Assembly (NCBI GenBank): GCA_963822985.1
Contig: CAWGJU010000016.1
Coordinates: 133,786-197,785 of the forward strand
Direction of reading: 5' to 3'
Origin: Thermohalobaculum sp963822985
GTDB lineage: Bacteria > Pseudomonadota > Alphaproteobacteria > Rhodobacterales > Rhodobacteraceae
DNA: 64,000 nucleotides
The position numbers were made by a program, and so were the translations under genes. The notes under the pieces are model-generated. The model saw nothing but the letters and a program-made list of their open reading frames with translations. It was not told the origin of the DNA and made no database searches. Shown here piece by piece: positions 16,796 through 25,992 of this stretch; positions within the stretch are counted from its first letter, which is position 1, and each line of letters starts with the position of its first letter.

Positions 16796-18327
16796 GGTGG
16801 ACGATCGGCATGGGCCTGGCGCTGGCGCTGGCGGGGGGGCTGCCAACGGGTGCGCAGGACCGGGCAGGCGAGGCGTTGCTGGCCGAGAAGTGCGGCGGCT
16901 GTCATTCCAAAACGGACGACGGCCTGAGCCGCATCGCGGGCCAGCGAAAGACGCCCGAAGGCTGGCTGATGACGATCGTGCGAATGCGCATCGCGCACGA
17001 CGTCGAGCTGACGCCCGAGGAGCAGTCGGCGCTGGTCTTCCACCTGGCCGACGACCAAGGGCTGGCGCCGGCCGAGGCGGCGCCCTTCCGCTATGCGCTG
17101 GAGCGCGACCCTTCCGCGATCGAGACGACGGGCGAGCCGCTCGCCTCGATGTGCGGGCGCTGCCACACCTTCGCGCGCGTCGGGCTGCAGCGGCGCACGC
17201 CCGAGGAGTGGGTGGAGCACATGCACTTCCATGTCGGGCAGTTCCCCACGGTCGAGTACCAGGCGCTGGGGCGCGACCGCGATTGGTTCCGGCTGGCCAA
17301 GGACGAGATCGCGCCGATGCTGGCCGAGGCCTATCCGCTGAAGACGCCGGAATGGACGGACTGGAAGGATGCGGAGTGGCCCGACCCGCAGGGCGACTGG
17401 GTGGTGCTGACGAACATTCCGGGCAAGGGCGATGCCTATGGCCGGCTGACGGTGGCGGGCGAGAGCTCGGCCTATGAGGTCACGGGCGAGTTGCGACTGG
17501 AGGACGACACGCCGTTCGAGGTCAGCGGGTCGATGAACCTCTATACCGGCTACGAATGGCGCGCCGATCTGGACATCGGCGGCCAGCGCTATCGTCAGGT
17601 GCTGGCGCTCTCGGAGGACGGTGCCAAGCTGGAGGGGCGGCAGTTCCGCCGCAATGCCGACAGCCTGGGCGCCAGGCTGACGGGCGTGCGCGCGGATGCG
17701 CCGGCGATGATCCTGGGCACGGTGCCGGCAAACGGCGACCTCGAGGTGACGCGCGTCCAGGTCGTCGGCACCGGGCTAGGGGAGATGCGCGCCGATGGCG
17801 GCATTGTCGATGCCATCACGCCCAACGCTTTCGGCTCGCATGTCGAGATCTCGTCGGACGAGGACGCGGTCGTAACGCTGCATGCGGGCGACGCCGAGGG
17901 GCGGTTCGTCTTCTTCAGCGGCGCCGACCGGATCTCGGTCGAGCCGGCCTTCACCATCGCGCGGGTCGGCGGCGGGTCGGAGGTGGGCCCGGCGCCCGTG
18001 CCGGCCGAATTCCGCGCGGTGGCGTGGCAGAACGGCCCGGACGCGCTGCCCGACACCGAGGACGACATCCGCATCGGCACGGTGCCCGCGACCTGGAGCG
18101 TCACGGGGTTCAACGAGATCGCGGCCGAGCTCGACGACGCGGCCTTCGCCGGCTCCATGGGCGAGGACGGCATCTTCACGCCGGCAGTAGCCGGCCCGAA
18201 CCCCGAGCGGCCGTTTTCGACGAACAATGCCGGCGACCTGACGGTGACGGGCACGGCGCAGGGGTTGACGGGTACGGCGCATCTGATCGTGACCGTGCAG
18301 CGCTGGAACGATCCGCCGATCCGCTGA
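16792..18327 (+). CDS. qhpA: Quinohemoprotein amine dehydrogenase alpha subunit (diheme cytochrome c)
   Basis: The 511-residue precursor has a signal peptide (MRWTIGMGLALALAGGLPTGAQ) and two heme c motifs, CGGCH at residues 34-38 and CGRCH near residue 121, matching the diheme alpha subunit. Its hemes pass electrons from the quinone cofactor to external acceptors such as cytochrome c or azurin. Beta-rich domains follow (TGEPLASM, then SVEPAFTIARVGGG, VPAEFRAVAWQNGPD), as known for this subunit. It acts in the periplasm and needs the cytochrome c maturation system, of which ccmF and ccmH are in this window. Confidence 0.94.
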   Translation: MRWTIGMGLALALAGGLPTGAQDRAGEALLAEKCGGCHSKTDDGLSRIAGQRKTPEGWLMTIVRMRIAHDVELTPEEQSALVFHLADDQGLAPAEAAPFRYALERDPSAIETTGEPLASMCGRCHTFARVGLQRRTPEEWVEHMHFHVGQFPTVEYQALGRDRDWFRLAKDEIAPMLAEAYPLKTPEWTDWKDAEWPDPQGDWVVLTNIPGKGDAYGRLTVAGESSAYEVTGELRLEDDTPFEVSGSMNLYTGYEWRADLDIGGQRYRQVLALSEDGAKLEGRQFRRNADSLGARLTGVRADAPAMILGTVPANGDLEVTRVQVVGTGLGEMRADGGIVDAITPNAFGSHVEISSDEDAVVTLHAGDAEGRFVFFSGADRISVEPAFTIARVGGGSEVGPAPVPAEFRAVAWQNGPDALPDTEDDIRIGTVPATWSVTGFNEIAAELDDAAFAGSMGEDGIFTPAVAGPNPERPFSTNNAGDLTVTGTAQGLTGTAHLIVTVQRWNDPPIR

Positions 18328-18350
18328 GGGCATCGCCGAGGGTGACGATC

Positions 18351-19784
18351 ATGGGGTACTTGCAGTATCAGCCGCAGAACGCGCATCGGGTGGCGGTGGA
18401 GGGGCGCGACCTGCTGTTCCACGTGCCGACGACGGCGCTGTTCGAGATCGACGCGCTGGACGGGGCGGTGCTGTCCTTCTTCGCCGAGGCGGGGCGGGCC
18501 GACCAGGCGACGGTGCGCGAGCGGTTCGCGGATGCGGACCCGGGCCTGCTGGCCGAGCGGCTGCGCGGCCTTGTCGATCTCGACATCCTGACGGACGGGC
18601 GAGCGCCCGCGGCCGAGCGGCCGGCGATCAGGGTCGAGAACTTTCCGCTCTCGACGATCGTGCTGAACGTCAACACCGGGTGCAACCTTTCCTGCAGCTA
18701 TTGCTACAAGGAGGATCTCGAGGCGCCGTCCAAGGGGCGGAAGATGGCGCTCGAGACGGCGGTGGCTTCGATCGAACTGCTGCTGCGCGAGAGCCCTGAC
18801 CGCGACGCCTACAACGTCGTCTTCTTCGGCGGCGAGCCGCTGTCGAACCTGGTCCTGATCCGCGAGGTGGTGGCCTTTGCCGAGCGGCGCTTCGGCGAGG
18901 TGGGCAAGGCGGTCAACTTCACGCTGACGACCAATGCGACGCTGCTGACGCCGGAGATCGTCGACTGGCTGGACGCGCACCGCTTCGGGCTGACCGTGTC
19001 GATGGACGGGCCGAAGGCGCTGCACGACCGGCGACGCCTGACGGTGGGCGGCAAGGGCTCCTATGATGCGGTGTCGGCCAAGGCGCGGATGCTGCTCGAG
19101 CGCTACCGCTCGCGACCCGTCGGCGCCCGGGCGACGCTGACGGCGGGCGTGACCGATGTCGAGGCGATCTGGGACCATCTGAAGAACGACATCGGCTTTG
19201 CCGAGGTCGGCGTCTCGCCGGTGACCAGCGGAGACATGGCCGTCTTCAACCTCGATGGCACCGCGCTGGCGCAGGTGTTTGCGGGCATGAAGTCGCTGGG
19301 GCGGCGGTATCGCGACGCGGCGCTGGCGGAGCGCAACATCGGCTTTTCCAACATGCACCAGCTGATGCAGGATCTATGGGAGGGCCGCTCCAAGGCGCTG
19401 CCCTGCGGTGCGGGCATCGGCATGCTGGCCGTCGACCACGCGGGCGGGCTGAACCTCTGCCACCGCTTCACGGGGTCCGAGCACGAGACCTATGGCTCGG
19501 TCGAGACGGGGATCGCCAAGGACCGGCTGGGCGCGTTCCTGCAAAGCCGGCTCGACCGGGCCGACAAGGGCTGCGCCACCTGCCGCATCCGCAACCTGTG
19601 CGCCGGGGGGTGCTATCACGAGAGCTATGCGCGGTTCTCGGACCCGCTGTCGCCCACCTATCACTATTGCGAGCTGATGCGAGACTGGGTGGATTTCGGC
19701 ATCGGCGTCTATGGCGAGCTGATCGACCGCGCGCCCGCGTTCTTCCGCGACCACATCGCACCGAGGAGGGCCAACCACAAATGA
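18351..19784 (+). CDS. qhpD: QhpD: radical SAM enzyme forming intra-peptidyl thioether cross-links
   Basis: QhpD uses S-adenosylmethionine and iron-sulfur clusters to join cysteine sulfurs to Asp/Glu carbons within the QhpC gamma subunit. The radical SAM motif C-x3-C-x2-C is at 111, 115 and 118 (GCNLSCSYCYK). A C-terminal SPASM-type cysteine cluster is visible (CGAGIGML, CHRF, CATCRIRNLCAGGCYHE). The N-terminal 90 residues form the peptide-recognition-like domain (HRVAVEGRDLLFHVPTTALF). The ATG at 18351 is 23 bases after qhpA. Its stop overlaps the qhpC ATG, so enzyme and substrate are made in coupled fashion. Confidence 0.94.
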   Translation: MGYLQYQPQNAHRVAVEGRDLLFHVPTTALFEIDALDGAVLSFFAEAGRADQATVRERFADADPGLLAERLRGLVDLDILTDGRAPAAERPAIRVENFPLSTIVLNVNTGCNLSCSYCYKEDLEAPSKGRKMALETAVASIELLLRESPDRDAYNVVFFGGEPLSNLVLIREVVAFAERRFGEVGKAVNFTLTTNATLLTPEIVDWLDAHRFGLTVSMDGPKALHDRRRLTVGGKGSYDAVSAKARMLLERYRSRPVGARATLTAGVTDVEAIWDHLKNDIGFAEVGVSPVTSGDMAVFNLDGTALAQVFAGMKSLGRRYRDAALAERNIGFSNMHQLMQDLWEGRSKALPCGAGIGMLAVDHAGGLNLCHRFTGSEHETYGSVETGIAKDRLGAFLQSRLDRADKGCATCRIRNLCAGGCYHESYARFSDPLSPTYHYCELMRDWVDFGIGVYGELIDRAPAFFRDHIAPRRANHK

Positions 19785-20104
19785 AGCCGCTGAACGAAAA
19801 GGCCACCCGCGTGCAGCGGGCCGTGGCCGAGGACAAGATGGACGAGGTGCGCGCCATGCAGACGGTGACGGCCGGCTGCGCCTCGACGCTGGACCCGGGG
19901 TGGGAGGTCGACCCGTTCGGGGGCGTGGCCTCGCTGTGCCAGCCAATGGAGGCGGACCTCTACGGCTGCTCGGACCCGTGCTGGTGGCCCGCGCAGGTGC
20001 CCGACACGATGGTGACATATCCGGAGTGGAACGCCAGCGCGCCGAATGCCGGCAAGGATTGGCGCTCGCTCGGCACGGTCTTCCCCGAGGACGCAGGGAC
20101 GTGA
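19781..20104 (+). CDS. qhpC: Quinohemoprotein amine dehydrogenase gamma subunit (CTQ-bearing)
   Basis: The 107-residue peptide is the catalytic small subunit. All four cross-link pairs known from the Paracoccus enzyme are present at the right spacing: precursor C33/E42, C53/D59, C63/W69 (the CTQ pair) and C67/D75, within the block YGCSDPCWWPAQVPD. The N-terminal 26 residues or so (MKPLNEKATRVQRAVAEDKM...) form the leader that is cleaved after export. The protein has no ordinary signal peptide, in keeping with export by the QhpF transporter and cleavage by QhpE. The start overlaps the qhpD stop (ATGA). Confidence 0.95.
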   Translation: MKPLNEKATRVQRAVAEDKMDEVRAMQTVTAGCASTLDPGWEVDPFGGVASLCQPMEADLYGCSDPCWWPAQVPDTMVTYPEWNASAPNAGKDWRSLGTVFPEDAGT

Positions 20105-20111
20105 GGGCGGC

Positions 20112-21191
20112 ATGAGACGCATCATCCTCGTCGCCGCCGCGGCAACTGCGGTGGCCGCGCCTGCCACGGCGCGCGACCTGCTGGTGACGATCGCCAATCC
20201 GGGCGTGCTCTATGTCTTCGACGCGGCCAAGCGCGAGCTCGTCAAGCAATGCGAGCTGGGGGTCAATCCCTCGCCCGGCGTCATCCAGATGTCGCCGGAC
20301 GGCAAGGTCGCCTATGCGCTGGTCAACCGCTGGCAGGACGTGATCGGCATCGACATCGAGAGCTGCGAGCGGGTGTTCTACGCCAAGCAGTCCGAGGACG
20401 ATGTCCAGCGCCGCTCGATCGGCTCGCTCGCGGTCTCCAAGGACGGGGCCAAGGTCTACACGGTGCGCAACCCGGTGCGGCACCTGCCCGATCGCTACGA
20501 GGTGATGGAGCCCGAATTCGCCGTTTTCGACGCGAGCGCCGGGACGGCGGCCCAGCCGGTCGAGACGCATCCGGCGCCGCGGCGGTCCTCGGTCATGCAG
20601 ACGGGCGAGGACGGCACGGTCTATGTCGCCGGGCACGACATCTATGCGGTTGACCCTAAAACGGGTGAGTTCAGCGTCAAGATCGCCAATCGCGGCTGGG
20701 ACCGGCCGACCTATGGGGGGCCGGACGTTCTGGCCTTCTGGCCGGTGGGGACGCAGAACGACGAGTTCCTGCTGCTCTATTCGGCGGCCGTCTTCGCCGA
20801 CGCGACGCAATCGGAGATGACCGATTTCGTCTGGGGCTTTTCCAGCGTCGACCTCAAAACCGGCGAGGCCGAGATTAGAGACTTCGCGCCCTTCGAGGTG
20901 ATCATGTTCTCGGCGGTGCGCGACCCGAACGACGAGGACCTGCTCTATGGCGTCTATACTCAGCTGTCGAAGCACGACCTGGCCAAGGGCGAGCTGATCA
21001 AGCGGGTGGACCTGCCGCACACCTATTACAACCTCAACATCTCGACCGACGGCAAGGAGATCTATGTCGGCGGCACGATGGACGACATAGGCGTCTATAA
21101 CGCCGAGACGCTGGAGCGGATCGGCGAGATGAAGATCCCCTCGGGCGGCGACATGTTCACGGCGACGCTGCAGCTGGTAAGGGCCGAGTGA
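20112..21191 (+). CDS. qhpB: Quinohemoprotein amine dehydrogenase beta subunit
   Basis: The 359-residue protein has a signal peptide (MRRIILVAAAATAVAAPATA) and a seven-bladed propeller pattern of repeated segments such as VLYVFDAAKRELVKQC, VAYALVNRWQDVIGIDIES and IYVGGTMDDIGVYNAETLER, as in the beta subunit that supports the gamma subunit active site. It lies seven bases after qhpC, and its stop overlaps the GTG of qhpF. Confidence 0.94.
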   Translation: MRRIILVAAAATAVAAPATARDLLVTIANPGVLYVFDAAKRELVKQCELGVNPSPGVIQMSPDGKVAYALVNRWQDVIGIDIESCERVFYAKQSEDDVQRRSIGSLAVSKDGAKVYTVRNPVRHLPDRYEVMEPEFAVFDASAGTAAQPVETHPAPRRSSVMQTGEDGTVYVAGHDIYAVDPKTGEFSVKIANRGWDRPTYGGPDVLAFWPVGTQNDEFLLLYSAAVFADATQSEMTDFVWGFSSVDLKTGEAEIRDFAPFEVIMFSAVRDPNDEDLLYGVYTQLSKHDLAKGELIKRVDLPHTYYNLNISTDGKEIYVGGTMDDIGVYNAETLERIGEMKIPSGGDMFTATLQLVRAE

Positions 21192-22942
21192 CGTCGACGG
21201 CCGAGCCCCGCCCGCTGACCGCGCGGACAGGGGCTTGGCTGATGGCCCGGTTTGGGGCTCGGCTGATGGCCCGGCTCGGGGCCTGGCTCTTTGACGAGGG
21301 CGCGGCGGCGTGGCTGCTGCCGCTGCTGATGCGCCGGCGGAGTGTGGTGGCGCTGCTGATCGGGCTGGGGCTCGTCGCGGCGGCGGCGGCGCTGGTGCCG
21401 CCTTATCTAGTCAAGCTAGTGATCGACCGGGGACTGGTGGCGGGTGACCCGGGGGCTTTGATTCTGTGGTCGGGCGTGCTGTTCGCCGCGGGGCTGGTCA
21501 GCCTCGGTCTCGGCGCGCTGTCCTCGGTGCTGCACATGCGCGCCTCCGTCGGAATGCTGGCCGAGCTGCGCGCGGTGCTGTCGCGCGCAGTGCTGGAGCG
21601 CTCGCCCGCCTGGCGGGCCGATCGGCAGACGGGCGAGTTGATGGCGCGGCTCGACGGCGACGCGGGCGAGGTGCAGCAGTTCGCCTTCAACGTGCTGCTG
21701 ACGGGCACGGGCTCGGCGCTGCGGCTTTTGGGCGGGGCGGCGATGCTGTTCGTGCTGGAGTGGCGGCTGGCGCTGGTGGCGCTGGCGCTGGCCCCGGCCG
21801 AGCTGGTCTTCTTCGCCTGGGCGCGGCCGCGCACGGAGGCCCTGGCGCGCGCGAGCCGGGCCGAGCGTGGCGCCTTTGCCGGGCGGCTGGCCGAGATGCT
21901 GGCCGGGCTGTTCCCCATCCAGGCGGCGCGCGGCGAGGCGACGGTGGCCACGGGGCTGGCCGAGGCGCAGACACGGCTGAACGCGGCGCTGGTCCGCGCC
22001 CAGCTCTGGGGCGAGGTGACGCGCGGGGCGCCGGCGATCCTCTCGGCGCTGGTGCGGTCGGCCATCTTCATCCTGGGGGGCCTGATGGTCATTCGCGAGG
22101 AATGGCCGCTCGGATCGCTGATCGCCTTCCTCGCCTATCTGGGGTTCCTGACAGGGCCGACGCAGTCGCTGATCGGGCTCTGGCACGCCCAGGCGCGGGT
22201 GCGCGCGGCGCTGGAACGGATCGGGGCCGTGATGGAGCGCGAGCCGCTGGCCTGGCCGGCGCGGCCGGTCCCGTTGGCGCCGGGCGGCGGCGCGCTGTCC
22301 TTGCGTGGCGTTACCTTGCGGGTCGCCGGGCGGGAGCTGGTCGAAGGACTGTCGGTCGAGATCCCGGCGGGCGCAAAGGTACGGATCGCCGGGCCGAGCG
22401 GGGCGGGCAAGTCGACCCTGCTCGCGGCAATCCAGCGGCACGCTGACCCGGCGGGCGGGCGAATCCTGCTCGACGGCGTTCACCTGCAAAGCCTGTCGCG
22501 CGACGCGCTGCGCGGCGCCGTCGCCCTGGTGCCGCAGCGTCCGTTCCTGCTGCGCGGCACGGTCGCCGACAATCTGCGGCTGACCAACGCCCAGGCGCTT
22601 GACAGCGAGCTGGCCGCGGTGCTGGAGCGCGTTGGCTTGTCGGGGCGCTGCCCGCCGGAGGCATGGCTCGGCGAGGACGGGCTGACGCTTTCGGGCGGCG
22701 AGCGCCAGCGGCTGTGCCTGGCGCGAGCGCTGCTGGCGCCGGCGCGGGTGTTGCTACTGGACGAGGCGCTGTCAGAGGTGGACCCGCAGACGATCAGCCG
22801 CGTGGTGGCGGGCATGGACGCGGAGACGAGCTCGGGGCGCCCGCGCACGCGGCTGATCGTGACGCATGGGGCCGAGCAGGCGCACGGGCCTTTCGACCTG
22901 GTGCTCGACCTGGCCGCGCCGCAGGCCGAATGGGCCCGCTGA
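21188..22942 (+). CDS. qhpF: QhpF: ABC-type exporter for the gamma subunit
   Basis: The 584-residue half-transporter has six membrane segments (for example LLIGLGLVAAAAALVPPYLV and LLGGAAMLFVLEWRLALVAL) fused to an ATPase with Walker A GPSGAGKS, signature LSGGERQRL and Walker B VLLLDEALSEVD. In the qhp system it is thought to move the cross-linked QhpC to the periplasm. The first 30 residues contain a short near-repeat (AWLMARFGARLMARLGAWLF). The GTG start overlaps the qhpB stop, and the end overlaps qhpE by 13 bases. Confidence 0.9.
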   Translation: MTSTAEPRPLTARTGAWLMARFGARLMARLGAWLFDEGAAAWLLPLLMRRRSVVALLIGLGLVAAAAALVPPYLVKLVIDRGLVAGDPGALILWSGVLFAAGLVSLGLGALSSVLHMRASVGMLAELRAVLSRAVLERSPAWRADRQTGELMARLDGDAGEVQQFAFNVLLTGTGSALRLLGGAAMLFVLEWRLALVALALAPAELVFFAWARPRTEALARASRAERGAFAGRLAEMLAGLFPIQAARGEATVATGLAEAQTRLNAALVRAQLWGEVTRGAPAILSALVRSAIFILGGLMVIREEWPLGSLIAFLAYLGFLTGPTQSLIGLWHAQARVRAALERIGAVMEREPLAWPARPVPLAPGGGALSLRGVTLRVAGRELVEGLSVEIPAGAKVRIAGPSGAGKSTLLAAIQRHADPAGGRILLDGVHLQSLSRDALRGAVALVPQRPFLLRGTVADNLRLTNAQALDSELAAVLERVGLSGRCPPEAWLGEDGLTLSGGERQRLCLARALLAPARVLLLDEALSEVDPQTISRVVAGMDAETSSGRPRTRLIVTHGAEQAHGPFDLVLDLAAPQAEWAR

Positions 22943-23673
22943 TCGCCCTGATCGACGGGCCGCTGGCGCCGGATCACCCGGCGCTTGCGGGGAGCGCGAC
23001 CGTACCGGGCCCTTCCGGTGTCGCGCTGCCCACGTCCGCCGAGACGCCGAGGCGCGGCCTGATCGCGGCCTCTCCAAAAGGAGCGGCAGATCGCCCGGCC
23101 AATCCGGGCGATCTGCTGGCATCGCCGGGCGCAGGGCAGAGCCCGGGCGCGCGCCACGCGGCGGCGATCGCGCGAGCGATCCTGGCGGGGTGTCCGGGCG
23201 CGCGCTTCGTGTCGCTGCCGGTCTTCGGCGCGCGGCTCGTCACCGACGCATCCGGGCTGGCGCAGGCCCTCGAGGCGGCGGCCGAGGCCGAGCTCGTCCA
23301 CTGCTCGCTGGGCCTCGCCCGGCCGGACGAGGCCGTGCGACGGGCGGTCGAGGCCCTAATCGGGGCAGGGCGGCTCGTCGTCGCGGCCGCGCCGGCGCGT
23401 GGCGGGCCCGCCTGGCCGGCGGGCTTTCCAGGAGTTGCCTCGGTCCAGGGCGACGCTCGCTGCGGGCCGGGCGAGTGGTCGCTGCTCGACCTGCCAAGGG
23501 CCACTTTCGGTGCCTGCCCGCGCCTGGAGGGCGAAGCGGTGGCGGGCGCGAGCGTCGCGGCGGCGCATTTCTCGGGGCTGATCGCGCGGCGGCTCGCCGG
23601 GTCGACCCCGGCGAGGGCGCTGTCAGCTATGCGCGCCGGGGCGCGACATGTCGGCCGGGAACGGCGTCGCTAG
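22930..23673 (+). CDS. qhpE: QhpE: subtilisin-like serine protease that removes the gamma-subunit leader
   Basis: A compact subtilase of 247 residues without signal peptide or pro-domain. The likely triad is Asp9 (LIALIDGPL), His76 (GARHAAAIARAI) and Ser208 (GASVAAAHFSGLIARRL). This composition is that of the intracellular QhpE peptidase that cuts the leader of QhpC. It is the last gene of the operon. It overlaps qhpF by 13 bases and is followed by about 150 bases to the convergent OmpA-like gene. No AraC-type QhpR regulator is found next to the operon. Confidence 0.9.
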   Translation: MGPLIALIDGPLAPDHPALAGSATVPGPSGVALPTSAETPRRGLIAASPKGAADRPANPGDLLASPGAGQSPGARHAAAIARAILAGCPGARFVSLPVFGARLVTDASGLAQALEAAAEAELVHCSLGLARPDEAVRRAVEALIGAGRLVVAAAPARGGPAWPAGFPGVASVQGDARCGPGEWSLLDLPRATFGACPRLEGEAVAGASVAAAHFSGLIARRLAGSTPARALSAMRAGARHVGRERRR

Positions 23674-23822
23674 CGGTCCCGGCAGATCGGAGGTCATACG
23701 ATTTTCGGTCAACCACTCCGCGAGGTCGGCGCCGCGAATGTGGCAAAGCAAATCCCGCGCCCCAGCCCCGGAATCGGTGCGCGCAGGCACGCACCGCCCC
23801 CGGCGGATCGCCTTGGCGTGCC

Positions 23823-25910
23823 TCAGTTCGACGCCATCTGGTCGATCAGCGGCGTGATGCGCCGGACGGTGGCGCGCCGGTTGACCTCGCTCGCGGCCTC
23901 GGTCTGCTCCTTAAGGAAGCGCTCGCCATAGCCCTGCACGACCAGATTCTCGGGCGGGATGTCAAAATACTCGGTCAGGGCGAGCGCGACGGCCTCGGCC
24001 CGCCGATCCGACAGTGCGAGGTTCATCAGGTTCGAGCCGACCGCGTCGGTGTGGCCTTCGACGAGGAAGATTTCGCGCGGGTTCCGCTCGATCACCTCCG
24101 ACATGGTCCGGCCGAGCTGCGTCAGCTCGTCGATCTCGCCCCGCTGGATGGCCGCCGAGCCGCTGGCAAAGTTGATCGGCAAGTCGATCGCCGGCACCAG
24201 CTCGCGCACGCGCTCGACTTCCCGGACCGCCTGCAGCGGATAGCTGCGCTGGAGATCATAGACCGGCTGGGCCTGCATCGCCTCGCGCAGCGCGCTCTGG
24301 TCGGCGGTGCCGTAGTCGAGCGTCTCGCCGCGGTGCGCGGTGGCGGGCGGCAGGTCGGCCTGCCATTCGGCGTAGTCGTAGACCTCCTCCGGCGTCTGCT
24401 CGATCAGCACGATCTCCTGGCCGTCGGGCGTGATCCGCGTTCGGCGCAGGATGAAGCCGCCCTGGTTGCGGACCGTGACGACCTGGCTGCCATCCTCGCG
24501 CGTCACCGTCTCGCGCGTGATGCCGCCGTCAAAGGTCTCGGTCTGGACTCGCGCGCCCGGCTGGCGCAGCAGCTGGCTCTCGTCCTTGCGGACGTAGAAC
24601 TCGCCGTCGCGCTCGACGATCACGCGGTCGCCCTGGTCCTGGACCAGCCTGCCGCCCAGCGTCGGCACCAGCGCGCCCACCACGGCACCGCCGGCCGCGG
24701 CGCCGAGATATTTCCAGAGATTGCCGTTGTCATCGTCGGCGGCCTGCGCCTCTTCGGTGGCGCGGCGCGAGGTCTCCTCGGTGACCACCTCCTCCTGCAC
24801 CTGGACGGGCTCGGTCTGCTGCAGCTGGGTCTGGAGATCGGCGTTCTGCTGACGAAGCGTATCGAGCTGGCGCTGCAACTCCTCCGTGCTGGTCTTGTCC
24901 TCGACGACGACATCCTGGCCGGCCGCGGCGGCCTGCTCGACGGCCGCCTCGCTGACCGGCACGGTGGCAGGCGCCGGGACCGTTGCGGCCGCAGCCGCCT
25001 CCGTGGGTGCGGCGGACTGCTGTGCCTCGGTGGTTGCCGCTTCCTCGGCCGCGGGGGCTTGCGCTTCGGTCGTCGTTGCGGGCTCGGTTTCCGCAGGCTG
25101 CTTCGCCTCGGAGGCTGCGGCCTCCTCGGCCGCGGGGGCCTGCGCCTCGGTGGTCGCGGGCTCCGCTGCCGCGGGCTGCTGCGCCTCGGTGGTCGCGGGT
25201 TCCGCTGCTGCAGGCTGCTGTGCCTCGGTGGTCGCGGGCTCCGCTGCTGCAGGCTGCTGTGCCTCGGTGGTCGCGGGCTCCGCTGCTGCAGGCTGCTGTG
25301 CCTGCGTGCTTGCAGGCTGCGCCGCAGGGGCGGCCTCGGCCGCGGCGGGGGACGCGGGCTCCATGTCAGCCGGGGCGGGCGTCTCCGGGCCTGCCTCCGT
25401 CGGGGCCGCCGGCGGGGCTTCGGCCGCCGCGGCGGCGGGCTCGGCTGCAGTGGCCGTCGGCGCGGCGTCGGGCGAGGGCTCGGCCTCGACCGCGGGCGCC
25501 GCGCCTTCGGCCGTTGATGCCTCCGGCTCCTGTGCGCCGGCGGCCGACGCATCGGGAGCATCTGCCGCGGGCTGTACGGCATCCGCGCCCTCGGTGCTCG
25601 CTTCGCCCTCCGCCTCGGTGCCGGCCTGCGCGGCTGTCGCGGCAGGCTGCGCCTCGGGCGCCGTCTCGGCACCCGCCGGAGCGGCGTCTTCCTCTGCCGG
25701 AGGAACTTCGGTGACGCTCGGATCGCCGGCGGGATCGGGCGCCTGCGTGTCGTCGATCGCCGCAGGCTGCGGCGCGTCGGCCGGAGCGCCGGGCTGCTCG
25801 GCCTGGGCGAGCCGAAGCTCGGCGGCGCCGGCTGCCGCATGCGCCGCGACAAAGGACAGCGAGACCATGATGGCCGTCGTGGCGCGAAGCAGGCTGCGGG
25901 AATCTTGCAT
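23823..25910 (-). CDS. OmpA family protein with long low-complexity Ala/Pro/Thr/Glu region
   Basis: A signal peptide (residues 1-30) leads into about 290 residues that are nearly all Ala, Pro, Thr, Glu and Gln, including tandem copies of a 13-residue unit (QQPAAAEPATTEA). A coiled-coil-like stretch follows (TSTEELQRQLDTLRQQNADL), then a glycine-rich hydrophobic segment (YLGAAAGGAVVGALVPTLGG), a beta-rich region and a C-terminal OmpA peptidoglycan-binding domain (FASGSAAIQRGEIDEL, VEGHTDAVGSNLMNLALSDR). The C-terminal half resembles OmpA proteins of Rhodobacteraceae and relatives. The repeat part could span the periplasm or the surface; that is inference. Confidence 0.88.
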   Translation of the reverse strand: MQDSRSLLRATTAIMVSLSFVAAHAAAGAAELRLAQAEQPGAPADAPQPAAIDDTQAPDPAGDPSVTEVPPAEEDAAPAGAETAPEAQPAATAAQAGTEAEGEASTEGADAVQPAADAPDASAAGAQEPEASTAEGAAPAVEAEPSPDAAPTATAAEPAAAAAEAPPAAPTEAGPETPAPADMEPASPAAAEAAPAAQPASTQAQQPAAAEPATTEAQQPAAAEPATTEAQQPAAAEPATTEAQQPAAAEPATTEAQAPAAEEAAASEAKQPAETEPATTTEAQAPAAEEAATTEAQQSAAPTEAAAAATVPAPATVPVSEAAVEQAAAAGQDVVVEDKTSTEELQRQLDTLRQQNADLQTQLQQTEPVQVQEEVVTEETSRRATEEAQAADDDNGNLWKYLGAAAGGAVVGALVPTLGGRLVQDQGDRVIVERDGEFYVRKDESQLLRQPGARVQTETFDGGITRETVTREDGSQVVTVRNQGGFILRRTRITPDGQEIVLIEQTPEEVYDYAEWQADLPPATAHRGETLDYGTADQSALREAMQAQPVYDLQRSYPLQAVREVERVRELVPAIDLPINFASGSAAIQRGEIDELTQLGRTMSEVIERNPREIFLVEGHTDAVGSNLMNLALSDRRAEAVALALTEYFDIPPENLVVQGYGERFLKEQTEAASEVNRRATVRRITPLIDQMASN
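25144..25299 (-). repeat. Four tandem 39-bp units coding for 13-residue repeats
   Basis: Units begin at 25144, 25183, 25222 and 25261 with GCCTCGGTGGTCGCGGG on the plus strand and are nearly identical. They encode the Ala/Gln/Pro/Glu/Thr repeat of the OmpA-like protein, and degenerate copies flank both sides. Because the unit is a multiple of three, copy-number change would alter protein length without loss of frame. Confidence 0.92.
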
Positions 25911-25992
25911 GGGCTTTTCCGTCGGTTACGAAAGAATTTAAATACATGAACGCGCCAGCCCGGCCCGCGTTGCACCGGTCGCGGCCCGGCCG

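Noticed and set aside
25144..25299. CRISPR-like array
   Set aside because: The 39-bp units are contiguous with no spacers and are in frame in the OmpA-like gene.
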